Shown piece after piece: positions 19,526 to 28,800 of a stretch of 64,000 bases of DNA. The notes beneath the pieces are model-generated. The model was not told the DNA's origin, ran no database searches, and worked only from the letters and a program-made list of their open reading frames with translations. The stretch spans positions 124,001 to 188,000 of the forward strand of contig NZ_QMIK01000007.1 of assembly GCF_003316845.1 (NCBI RefSeq), written 5' to 3'. This stretch comes from Cognataquiflexum aquatile (GTDB lineage Bacteria > Bacteroidota > Bacteroidia > Cytophagales > Cyclobacteriaceae). Made by a program: the position numbers and the translations under genes. Every line of letters begins with the position of its first letter. The stretch's first letter is position 1.

Positions 19526-19861
19526 GGTTTTTTTAGGTTTAAAGCTTCTTCAATGTACTGAAATCTCCATTTGGATTGGAAAGTAATTGATAATACGCAG
19601 GAGAATTTTATGAATGGATAAAAATTTACAAAATGTCTTATGTACTTTTTGGTTCATCATTTCTGTAGGTTAAAATACACTGGAATAACTATTGGAATAT
19701 TCTGAAAATCCGGAATTTTCATGCCTGGAAAAAGTTAAACTTGGCTTTTTTGATAGTTTTAAATAGCTAATTTTAAGGGAGATAAATTTCATGCCTGACA
19801 GAACAGGATACCGACATAGATTTCAGATGATAAATTGAATTTTGAATATTTTACAGGATTT
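19526..19861. other. Intergenic region between NIPSNAP and DUF4432 genes
   Basis: This 336-bp AT-rich divergent promoter region shows one direct repeat, TTTCATGCCTG, at about 19717 and 19787, 70 bp apart. No hairpin or gene was identified. The second copy ends about 65 bp before the chosen start of the DUF4432 gene. Confidence 0.4.
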
Positions 19862-20938
19862 ATGAGTGATTTGAACGAGCTGAAGCAGTCCAATTGGAAA
19901 GACAAAATCTCCAACCCCATGCAGTTGGGAGGGATTGAAACATCCGTTTTGGACAATGGATTGGGTAAGGGAGTTCGGATCGCCTGGATCAATACCGGAA
20001 CAGGCCTGAGATACAAAGTGGTACTTGACAGAGGAATGGACATTGCCGATGCCTTCTTCAATGCACACAGCCTGGCTTGGATCAGCCATGCAGGTATCAC
20101 TTCACCTCAACCGTTTTCAAACAAAGGGATTGATTGGCTGAGGACATTTGGAGGAGGATTGTTGACCACCTGTGGGCTTTCACATGTTGGCGGTCCCGAA
20201 TCCGATGAATTTGGAAATAGAGGATTACATGGAAATGCAAGTAATATCCCGGCAGAAATCACATCCATCATTCAACCTGATCCACTTAATGGAAACATGG
20301 AAATGAGTATTACCGGCATCATCCGGGAGACAACTTGCTTTGGTCCTTCATTGGAGATGAAAAGAACCATTTCAGGAATATTGGGCGAGCCTGTTATCAA
20401 GGTCAGGGATGAAATCACCAACCTTGGCAATACGCCGGCACCTCACATGTTGCTCTATCATTTGAATTGCGGTTGGCCGCTGATAGATGAAGGAACAGAA
20501 ATCGTTTGGGAAGGAAAATGGAATTCCATGGACAAAGATCCGAACAACAGGATTTTCAACCCAAAAAACAACTTCAAAAAATGCCCAGCTCCGATGGATG
20601 CCCATGCGGGTTTTGGCGAAGATGTAGCCTTTATTGATCCCAAAGCCGATGAAAACGGGAAAAGCACCTGCGGATTTGTCAACCAAAAACTTGGAATCGG
20701 TCTTTCTCTTACCTTCAACAAGAACCAGCTTCCTTGGCTGATCAACTGGCAACATTGGGGAAAAGGTGAATATGTGACTGCACTAGAGCCGGCTACCAAC
20801 CCACCTATCGGCCAAAGTGGTGCAAGAAAAAACGGTACTTTGATTCTTTTGGAACCCAAAGAAAAAAGAGTCTATGACCTGGAGATAAGGGTTTTGTCAA
20901 GAGATAATGAGATTGCAGAATTAATCAGGGGAAGCTAA
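19862..20938 (+). CDS. DUF4432 aldose 1-epimerase-like protein
   Basis: This 358-residue cytoplasmic protein has the galactose-mutarotase fold of DUF4432: GVRIAWINTGTGLRYKVVLD, RGMDIADAFFNAHSLAWIS, FGGGLLTTCGLSHVGGP, GLHGNAS, HMLLYHLNCGWPLIDEG. The ATG at 19862 is preferred over a TTG nine codons upstream because it is the conventional codon and the family's conserved region begins shortly after. The protein probably interconverts anomers or epimerises a sugar for the next enzymes. It begins a plus-strand run of four sugar genes (to 24941) without internal terminators. Confidence 0.83.
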   Translation: MSDLNELKQSNWKDKISNPMQLGGIETSVLDNGLGKGVRIAWINTGTGLRYKVVLDRGMDIADAFFNAHSLAWISHAGITSPQPFSNKGIDWLRTFGGGLLTTCGLSHVGGPESDEFGNRGLHGNASNIPAEITSIIQPDPLNGNMEMSITGIIRETTCFGPSLEMKRTISGILGEPVIKVRDEITNLGNTPAPHMLLYHLNCGWPLIDEGTEIVWEGKWNSMDKDPNNRIFNPKNNFKKCPAPMDAHAGFGEDVAFIDPKADENGKSTCGFVNQKLGIGLSLTFNKNQLPWLINWQHWGKGEYVTALEPATNPPIGQSGARKNGTLILLEPKEKRVYDLEIRVLSRDNEIAELIRGS

Positions 20939-21072
20939 AAAACATGAAATGACAAACACACAAACCTCCATTCCTTAAATAATATCCATTAATATCAAAT
21001 ATCAATTAATATCAGATAGAAATATATTAAGCTTATTTATCAATCAACACAACCCATTAACCAATAACAACA

Positions 21073-22284
21073 ATGAGTTTGGCAAAAAAAGCATTAGACC
21101 AAGGAGAAGGAATTCTGAGATTGACCCCAACATGGGTGCCGCGTTCTTTTTGTGTTCCGGGAAGGCGAATCAAACTTCATCCTGACGATTATTATGCACT
21201 TGGGGGAGCCCGGGGAGGAATTGACGAGCGTTGGTTTTCTTCGACGACTCCTGCCCAAAACGGCCCCTTAACAAGTAAAAATGAAGGTCTCAGCCATATC
21301 GCTTTTGAAGACGGTGGCAAAACCGAGCTTTTCTTGTTGAAAGATGCCATAGCCGACATCGGGGCCCAAATCATCGGTGACAGGTTATGGAACAAATACA
21401 AATCGTGGCCGATGTATTCCAAGTTTTTTGACAATATGGGCCCGCTTCCTCACCATATCCATCCGAGTGATGAATTCGGTGCACTGACCGGACAAAACGG
21501 AAAGCCTGAAGCTTACTATTTTCCACCGCAGGTGAATAACCACGGCGGGGATTTTCCCTATACTTTCTTCGGAATTGCCCCGGGGACATCCAAGGAAACC
21601 ATCCTTGACTGTTTGAAAAACTTCAACAAGGGCGACAACAAGATCACCAATTATTCTCAGGCATTCAGACTACAACCCGGAACAGGTTGGGATGTACCCC
21701 CCGGAATGCTCCATGCACCGGGAAGTTTGTGTACTTACGAACCACAAAAAGCTTCAGATATTTTTGCCATGTACCAGTCCTTGGTCAATGAGGCCATCAT
21801 TCCGGATGAACTCCTATGGAATGCCACTCCAAAAGACCGAATCGGAGATTATGAGCTGCTTTTGGAGATGATCAATTGGGATTTGAATGTCAATCCAAAC
21901 CTGATGGACAACCACTACATGGAACCAAAGCCCGTGCATGATATGGAGAAAATGCATGCTGCAGGATACCATGAGTCTTGGATTTGCTATCGCTCTCACG
22001 ATTACAGTGCCAAAGAACTAACCGTTTTCCCGGGTCAGACTGTAACCATCACCGACAATGCCGCTTACGGCATGATCATGATGCAGGGCCATGGAAAAAT
22101 GGGGGCTTGGGATATCGAAACACCAGCCCTGATCCGGTTTGGACAGTTGACCCATGACGAATATTTCGTCAGCGAAAAAGCTGCGATGGCTGGTGTCAAA
22201 ATCACAAATCATTCAAAAACCGATCCCATTGTCATGTTGAAGCATTTCGGTCCTGACAATCCGGATTTGAAAATTAGAAATTGA
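21073..22284 (+). CDS. Cupin / class I phosphomannose-isomerase-like protein
   Basis: This 403-residue protein resembles type I mannose-6-phosphate isomerase in its metal site. It has HHIHPSDEF at 127-135 (two histidines and a glutamate) and a later PGMLHAPGSLCTYE with histidine 214. No signal peptide is seen. It has an N-terminal extension (RIKLHPDDYYALGGARGGIDERW) not found in classical ManA. It could isomerise or epimerise an unphosphorylated or keto sugar. Upstream and downstream genes are sugar enzymes in the same direction. The leader carries an ACCCATTAACCAATAACAAC tract. Confidence 0.72.
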   Translation: MSLAKKALDQGEGILRLTPTWVPRSFCVPGRRIKLHPDDYYALGGARGGIDERWFSSTTPAQNGPLTSKNEGLSHIAFEDGGKTELFLLKDAIADIGAQIIGDRLWNKYKSWPMYSKFFDNMGPLPHHIHPSDEFGALTGQNGKPEAYYFPPQVNNHGGDFPYTFFGIAPGTSKETILDCLKNFNKGDNKITNYSQAFRLQPGTGWDVPPGMLHAPGSLCTYEPQKASDIFAMYQSLVNEAIIPDELLWNATPKDRIGDYELLLEMINWDLNVNPNLMDNHYMEPKPVHDMEKMHAAGYHESWICYRSHDYSAKELTVFPGQTVTITDNAAYGMIMMQGHGKMGAWDIETPALIRFGQLTHDEYFVSEKAAMAGVKITNHSKTDPIVMLKHFGPDNPDLKIRN

Positions 22285-22291
22285 ATTTTGG

Positions 22292-22374
22292 TTACGTCAT
22301 TCTGAACCGTAGCCTGCGAAGGTGAAGAATCTCATTTATAGTGGAGACCCTTCACTACGTTCAGGGTGACGTAA
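22292..22374. repeat. 83-bp palindromic repeat (REP/MITE-like)
   Basis: The element has terminal inverted repeats that start TTACGTCATTCTGAAC and end GTTCAGGGTGACGTAA. Inner arms pair TGAAG with CTTCA. It lies just after the stop codon at 22284. GTCATTCTGAACG-type palindromes are widely scattered intergenic repeats in Bacteroidota, as I recall them. No coding capacity. Confidence 0.65.
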
Positions 22375-22447
22375 AAAAGTATAAGTATCTAGTAAAAAGA
22401 GGCGAGATATTAGAGCCGAGAAGCGAGAAAAGCTCTGATTTCGAAAT

Positions 22448-22550
22448 CAGTTAATCAATTAACCAAATAACCATTAACCTTCTAGCAAAATACCCATTAA
22501 CCGAATAACAATAATCCATCCAATAACCATTAACAAATAACCAAAATACC
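22448..22550 (+). repeat. AACCATTAAC-type leader repeat
   Basis: The 100 bp before the start codon at 22551 is built of imperfect units such as TTAACCAAATAACCATTAAC and CCAATAACCATTAAC. It is nearly free of G. It matches the leaders before 21073 and, on the minus strand, before 7290. Confidence 0.55.
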
Positions 22551-23582
22551 ATGTCCCAAAATAACTATCCAAAACTACACAATGCGACTTGGCCGGGTAT
22601 TGTGGGGAAAGGCCCCGACTCAGAGCCAATCATTTCATTTGAAGACATGCTGCAATATACCGCCGCCGCAGAAGTCAATGGAGTAAAGTTTGACGGTATT
22701 GATATCGGGCTTTTTGATCCACATATTGATCTGGATATGTCCGATGACGGTATCAAGAGATTGGCAGAAAAAGTGCAGAAACTCAACCTGAACATCGGAA
22801 GCCTTGTTGCGCCGATCTGGGGTGGGCCTGCTATGGGAAGTAAGGAAGACCGGGCGCTGTTTGTGGAAATGGTCCGCAAATCATGTGTTTTCGGTCAAAA
22901 ACTCAAAGACCTTGGTGTGAGACCTTACGGAATAGTAAGGATTGATTCGGCTAGCAGTGTTGAAAACTGGGCCAAAGACCCGATCAACAATACCAAACTG
23001 ATTGCACAGACATTCAGAGAAGCTTGTGATGTGGCTGCGGATTTTGGAGAAAAGCTCGCTGCCGAAGGTGAAATCTGCTGGGGAGGCATGCACAGCTGGA
23101 GGGCGATGGTGGATACTCTTGACCAGACCAACAGACCCAACATCGGATTTCAGGCAGATATGTCCCATACTTTCCTTTACATGTTGGGTTACAACAGCCC
23201 GGATGACAGGATTCTTCCAAAGAACTTTGACTGGAATGACCGGGAGACATTGGATGAAGCATTCAAAAAATTGACAAAAGCACTCCGTCCTTGGACCATT
23301 GATTTCCATGTGGCCCAAAATGACGGGACAGTTTTCGGTTCGGGTTCGCATGACAAAACAGGCAGACATTGCCTTGCTAATGATCCAAATGGCAAACTTG
23401 ATATTGCTAGAGACGCAGGCCATTGGCTGCGAAATGCAGATGGAGAACTGACCAAAGCCTTCCAGCATATTTGTTGGGATGGCTGTATGTTTCCCAATGC
23501 CGTGATGGGCAAGCAGCAGACTTGGAACGACATCCTTGCCAAAATGATCGAAGTGCGCAATGCACATGGATGGGTTGGGTAA
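22551..23582 (+). CDS. Sugar phosphate isomerase/epimerase family TIM-barrel protein
   Basis: This 343-residue protein has the xylose-isomerase-like TIM-barrel pattern: [90 protein letters not shown]. The acidic and histidine residues at the strand ends suggest a divalent metal site. No signal peptide is seen. Relatives in the 3-keto-glycoside pathway act on keto-sugar or glucal intermediates, and the Gfo/Idh/MocA gene follows directly, which supports such a role here. Ordinary isomerase or epimerase activity remains possible. Confidence 0.82.
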   Translation: MSQNNYPKLHNATWPGIVGKGPDSEPIISFEDMLQYTAAAEVNGVKFDGIDIGLFDPHIDLDMSDDGIKRLAEKVQKLNLNIGSLVAPIWGGPAMGSKEDRALFVEMVRKSCVFGQKLKDLGVRPYGIVRIDSASSVENWAKDPINNTKLIAQTFREACDVAADFGEKLAAEGEICWGGMHSWRAMVDTLDQTNRPNIGFQADMSHTFLYMLGYNSPDDRILPKNFDWNDRETLDEAFKKLTKALRPWTIDFHVAQNDGTVFGSGSHDKTGRHCLANDPNGKLDIARDAGHWLRNADGELTKAFQHICWDGCMFPNAVMGKQQTWNDILAKMIEVRNAHGWVG

Positions 23583-23690
23583 GGAGGAAGTGGGAAGTAC
23601 GAAGTGGGAAGTATGAAGTAAAAGGTAAGAGGTAAAAGGTTGGAAGTAAGAAGTTTGAAGTGGGAAGTATTAAGGAGGATTTGAAATTCT
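23583..23690 (+). repeat. GGAAGT-rich 3' repeat tract
   Basis: Directly after the stop codon at 23582, the sequence runs as imperfect units GGAAGTGG, GAAGTATG, GGTAAGAG, GGAAGTAAG for about 100 bp. It is purine-rich and non-coding. It is in the same sense and position relative to the gene as the tract at 7500-7569. Confidence 0.5.
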
Positions 23691-23780
23691 TTCCAACTTT
23701 TGAACCTTGAAATTTTTAAACTTTCTAACCCTTTGAATCTTCCAATTTTAAAATTTTCAAATAGAAAACCAGAATAACAC

Positions 23781-24941
23781 ATGAGCAAAAAACATATAAG
23801 AATCGGACTCATAGGAACGGGCTTGATGGGTAGAATTCACACCAACGCCTATAAGCGCATCCCTGACTTTTTTCCTGAATTTGAATACCTGCCAGTATTG
23901 CAAGCTGTATGCGCAAGGAGGGAAGATAAGGTCAAGGCCTTTGCTGAACAGTGGGGCTATGCCTCATACGAAACAGATTGGAAGAAAATCATTGCAAGAG
24001 ATGACATTGATGCTGTGGATATATGTACACCCAATGCTTTTCATGCCGAAATAGCCATTGCGGCAGCTGCTGCAGGAAAGATGATCCTTTGCGAAAAACC
24101 GCTCTCCAAAACCTTGGAGGAAGGTGAAAAAATGGTCAAAGCCGTAGAAAAGGCAGGTATAGCAAATACTGTTTGGTATAATTATAGAAAAGTCCCGGCC
24201 GTGACTTTAGCCAAGCAAATCGTCGACTCGGGAAAACTGGGGAAAATATTCCATTACCGGGCCAATTTCCTCCAGGACTGGACAATCAATCCCGAACTGC
24301 CACAAGGTGGAGATGGGCTCTGGAGATTGGATGTAGACGCTGCAGGTTCGGGGGTGACTGGAGACCTTTTGGCGCATTGCATCGATACGGCCATGTGGCT
24401 TAACGGCGGCATCAAAGATGTGTCAGCCATGACCGAAACTTTCGTCAAAGAAAGGGTTCATCAGGGAAGCGGACAGGTTCAGAAAGTCGGCATTGACGAT
24501 GCATGTATTTTTCATTGCCACTTTGACAATGGATCTCTCGGGCTTTTTGAAGCTACCAGGTATGCAAGGGGGCACAAAGCCCTTTATACCTTTGAAATAA
24601 ACGGAGAACATGCCTCGATCAGGTGGGATTTACACGACATGAACTGGCTGGAATATTTTGACCATAAAGATGATCCTCATGTCAGGGGATGGAGAAAAAT
24701 CCACATTACTGAAGGAGAACAGCCTTACATGAAAAGGTGGTGGATTCCCGGAACTAGCATCGGGTATGAGCATTCTTTCATCCATCATGCAGCGGATTTT
24801 TTCCAAAGCTTAGAAACCGGGAAACCCTGCTCACCGACTTTCAAAGATGCCTACGAAACCCAAAAAGTCTGTCAGGCAGTACTTGACTCCGCAGCCTCAA
24901 AAAGTTGGAAAGATACCGGAGTTAAATGGACAGAGAAGTAA
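23781..24941 (+). CDS. Gfo/Idh/MocA family oxidoreductase
   Basis: This 386-residue NAD(P)-dependent oxidoreductase has an N-terminal Rossmann fold ([14 protein letters not shown] at about 7-20), the CEKPLS motif at 104-109 with lysine 106, and a C-terminal substrate domain with [14 protein letters not shown] and YNYRKVPA. There is no signal peptide, so it is cytoplasmic. Such enzymes commonly oxidise a sugar hydroxyl to a ketone. Together with the DUF1080 protein and the TIM-barrel enzyme it would form a 3-keto sugar pathway. It is the last gene of its run, followed 14 bp later by a strong terminator. Confidence 0.9.
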   Translation: MSKKHIRIGLIGTGLMGRIHTNAYKRIPDFFPEFEYLPVLQAVCARREDKVKAFAEQWGYASYETDWKKIIARDDIDAVDICTPNAFHAEIAIAAAAAGKMILCEKPLSKTLEEGEKMVKAVEKAGIANTVWYNYRKVPAVTLAKQIVDSGKLGKIFHYRANFLQDWTINPELPQGGDGLWRLDVDAAGSGVTGDLLAHCIDTAMWLNGGIKDVSAMTETFVKERVHQGSGQVQKVGIDDACIFHCHFDNGSLGLFEATRYARGHKALYTFEINGEHASIRWDLHDMNWLEYFDHKDDPHVRGWRKIHITEGEQPYMKRWWIPGTSIGYEHSFIHHAADFFQSLETGKPCSPTFKDAYETQKVCQAVLDSAASKSWKDTGVKWTEK

Positions 24942-24954
24942 ACCAAAAGAGCAT

Positions 24955-24985
24955 AAAAAAAAACCTCCAAAAAGGAGGTTTTTTT
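24955..24985. terminator. Bidirectional rho-independent terminator
   Basis: A nine-base A-run, CCTCC (24964-24968), a five-A loop, GGAGG (24974-24978) and seven T residues form a hairpin usable in both directions. It lies between the converging oxidoreductase and DUF2911 genes. Confidence 0.92.
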
Positions 24986-25012
24986 GTTTTCCGTTTGATG
25001 TAATGGGAATAA

Positions 25013-25618
25013 TCAGAAAGCTCCTTTAAAGCCTTCCATTTTTTGGTCCACCTGAGTGTCAACCATAAATGACAGTCTTACTTTTTCCCACGCCATAGTC
25101 ACCTTGGCCACTTTGTTGTTTTCTGCAGAGATGGCGTAAGAAAGTCTTTCCTGAGAATCCGCTGTCATTACTGGTGTTACTTTGATAGCAACTGCATCAT
25201 CTTTTGCCATTGCTTCCTCGTCGATTTTGCCGTCTTTCATGTAGGTAAAAACTGAATTGGCTTTACCGTTAAGGTGAACAGTCCACTCGCCAGAAGCCAT
25301 TGGTGTGATGAAAATGGAATATTTTCCGGCACGCAGATTTTTACCTCCAACGCTTACTCCTGTGCTAAATTCAATGATGGTTGTAGCATTGGCACCTGCT
25401 CTCCATGTTACTCCATACTTTTCCAACTCTCCAAAAATCTTCCTTCCTTTTACAGCTGGAGAGGAATAGTCAATGCTGATTTTTGTAAAACCAACATTTT
25501 GAGATACAAATGCCGCGGGGCTGGCTGAAGGAGACTGTAATTGGGCATGAGACTGCACTGAAGCTGCCAAAAACAACATCAAGGTTAATGCAAAGAAATA
25601 GATTCTGGTGTTTTTCAT
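25013..25618 (-). CDS. DUF2911 secreted protein
   Basis: This 201-residue protein has a signal peptide ending SVQSHAQ and a DUF2911 domain: SPSASPAAFVSQNVG, ISIDYSSPAVKGRKIFG, VTWRAGANATTIIEFS, LRAGKYSIFITP, WTVHLNGKANS. The family is almost confined to Bacteroidota, is periplasmic or secreted, and has no known function. The gene is monocistronic, converges on the sugar genes and diverges from the peptide synthetase across a 200-bp AT-rich region that must hold both promoters. Confidence 0.85.
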   Translation of the reverse strand: MKNTRIYFFALTLMLFLAASVQSHAQLQSPSASPAAFVSQNVGFTKISIDYSSPAVKGRKIFGELEKYGVTWRAGANATTIIEFSTGVSVGGKNLRAGKYSIFITPMASGEWTVHLNGKANSVFTYMKDGKIDEEAMAKDDAVAIKVTPVMTADSQERLSYAISAENNKVAKVTMAWEKVRLSFMVDTQVDQKMEGFKGAF

Positions 25619-25819
25619 AATTTTGAAATTTGGATTTATGGATTTTGAACGGTGAAGATACGATAAGGAATTAAAGTTAAATTAATGGTTTCTAAAAATC
25701 CATAATTTTTCTTAATGATTGGTATAATATTTTTTCGATAATGCTTGTATTCCCAAAATACAAATACTAGATTCTCAAATAATAATTATACTATTTTTTA
25801 TACCCAAATTAACTTAGTT

Positions 25820-28800
25820 ATGTCAGTAACAAAATCGCTAAATAACCAATCAGCGACAGGATTTTCGCAATCAATCAATGGTTATTGGATTAAAAAGCTT
25901 GAGGGCATCAAAGAGTTACAACTGCCAAAGGATCCTTCAAATTCTTTGACAAAAGGAAAAGAGAATAACACGCTTAACTTTTTTTTAGATAAGGCTCTAC
26001 TCCATGATATCAAGGCCTCTTTTTCTGAAAAAACCCCCTCATCGTCTTTAGTCCTTTTTGCAGCCCTGAAAGTTTTGCTTTACAGGTATAGTAGCCAAAA
26101 TGATTTTTGTATTGGTACAACCATCAAAAAATCGGGGCTTTTCCGACCAAATGGGGGAAATGAACAAAACGAATTTTTGGATATCCTGCCTATTCGTTCC
26201 AAAATAGATGGCAGCATGCAATTTGATGAGTTGGTTCAAAAATTAGAGATCGGTTTAGCTGAAGCCAATTCCTACAATCAAATCTCTGTTGATCAGATAA
26301 TTTCCTTATTAGGAAAAAAGAACGAAAAGGATTTGAGTTTACTTTTTCCCGTCATTTTTGATTATCAAAAAAATAAGGAAAACCATGAATCCAACCACCG
26401 AGTAGCAATAAAACTTCAGGAATTCAATTCTACGCTGTTTTTTGGCTTTGTGGAAAATGACGATACTATCGAGGCTACGATCACCTTTGACACTGAAATG
26501 TATTGCTTCGAAACAATTCAGAGGATGGCCTCCCATTTTTTTACGCTTCTTGAATCTGTACAATCCAATCCAACCTTAAACTTAGGTCTCTTAAATATTA
26601 TTCCTAAAGAAGAAGATTTACTGCTGAAATCCTTCAACGATACTGAATCCCCATTATCGGACACAAAAACAATTTTGGATTTATTTGAACAACAGGTAAT
26701 AAACAACCCAAATGCGGTAGCTGTTGAATTTGAAGGAAACGAGCTTTCTTACAGTCAATTGGATGCCAAATCAAACCAGCTAGCCCATTTTTTAATCAAA
26801 AACGGACTCAAACCTGAAAGTCCTGTTCCGATCTGTATGGACCGGTCTCTGGAAATGATCATAGGGCTTTTTGGAATCCTCAAATCAGGTGGGGCCTATG
26901 TCCCCATCGATCCTGCCTTTCCAAAGGACCGGATTGATTATATGATTGAAGATACCAAAGCGGATTTTGTCATTTGTTCTTCTGAAACAGCCCACAATTT
27001 CAGCGATAAGGTAAATCTTGTCATCATGGACCAGGAAATGGAGGCGGTTCTCAGGATGCCTTCTGGTAAACTTCCGCTTTCGCTCCTACCTAAAAATCTT
27101 GCATATATCATCTACACTTCCGGATCCACAGGAAAGCCAAAAGGTGCTATGGTGGACCATGAAAACCTCATCAACTTTTCGATTAGCTTAACAAAAATTG
27201 TAGTGTATGATTCCTCTTCGCGTCAGCTATCGGTAACTACTTTCATTTTTGATGCATTTTGCCTGGAACTTTTTGTACCCCTGATAAATGGAGGGTCTGT
27301 TTTTTTGGTAAAAAAGGAAATTGCCATGGACGGATTCAGCCTTTCCAAAAAACTGGAAGAAGTTCGTCCTACCCACATGCAGGCTACGCCTTCCGGTTGG
27401 CAATTACTCCTCAGTTCGGGATGGAACAATCCGGAAGGAATTATAATGACTACAGGAGGTGAAGCTCTTTTGGAAGAAACGAAAAATCTTCTCGCCCAAA
27501 CAGGAAAGCTTTGGAACCTTTATGGACCAACAGAGACTACAATAACATCAACATTCAAAAAAATGGAGGTGGGTGAAAAGGTAAGCATCGGAAAGCCCAT
27601 CGACAATACATCTGTATACATCCTTGGTCCTGAAGGCGGGGTAAACCCTATCGGGATTCCCGGTGAACTCTGCATAGGTGGAAAAGGTGTCGGACGAGGT
27701 TACCTCAACAAGCCAGATCTTACCTCTCAAAAATTCCTTCACAACCCATTCAGCAATGTCCCAGGTGATAGGATGTACCGTACAGGTGACCTCGCCAGGT
27801 GGCTACCCGAAGGAAACATCGAATACCTCGGCAGGATGGATGACCAGGTCAAAATCAGGGGATACCGAATCGAGCTCGGTGAAATCGAATCCGTCCTGCT
27901 CCTCCACCCCACCGTGAAGCAGGCCGTGGTCATGGCAAAAGAATACGGGCAAGGTGACAAAAGGCTCGTGGGGTATGTGGTCTGCGACGGCGATTTCGAC
28001 AAAGAATCCGTCAGTGCATTCCTCAGGTCAAAACTCCCTGAATACATGGTCCCCGCCCTTTGGCTTCAGCTCGAAAAACTCCCCCTCACCTTCAGCGGAA
28101 AAATCGACCGAAAGGCACTGCCCGATGTCGGTTCCGCTGATAGGGTGACTGCCGGATATGCTGAACCAAAAAATGACCTCGAAAAACAGCTTGCCACTCT
28201 CTGGCAAAAACTTCTAGGGTTGGACAGGGTTGGAATCCATGATGATTTTTTTGCTCTTGGAGGACATTCCCTTCTTGCAATGCGTACCCTGGCAGCAGTC
28301 AGAAAAGATTTGGGGGCAGAACTTTCCATTCGTGAGCTTTTCTCTGCTCCCACGGTCGCACAACTTGCCCTCATCCTCCAGTCTAGAAGAGGGGAAGTCT
28401 CAAGTAATGTTCCTCATCCCGTGGCAAGGCCTGAAAACATTCCCCTTTCTTACAATCAGCAAAGTCTGTGGTTCATCCACCAGCTGGAAGGAAGTATACA
28501 GTATCATATTCCCCAGATCCTCAACATTAACGGAAACCTAGATATTTCGGCCATAGAAAAAGCCCTCAAAACCATTGTCAACCGTCACGAAGCCCTCCGC
28601 ACTGTCGTCACCGAAAAGGATGGCAACTATTGGCAAAAGGCGCTTGGAGAAGACCTTTGGAAGCTGGACAGAATAGATTTATCTGATCCTGAACTCCTTG
28701 ACAATGAAATTTCAGGACTGATAAGAACTCCTTTCGACCTCACCCATGACCACATGATGAGGGCATGCTTGATCACAAAAACCAAAGGCGATTATTGTCT

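Noticed and set aside
25745-25819. An upstream TTG start adding 25 residues to the peptide synthetase
   Set aside because: The added residues are asparagine-rich and AT-driven, and the ATG at 25820 is conventional and close to the recognisable domain.
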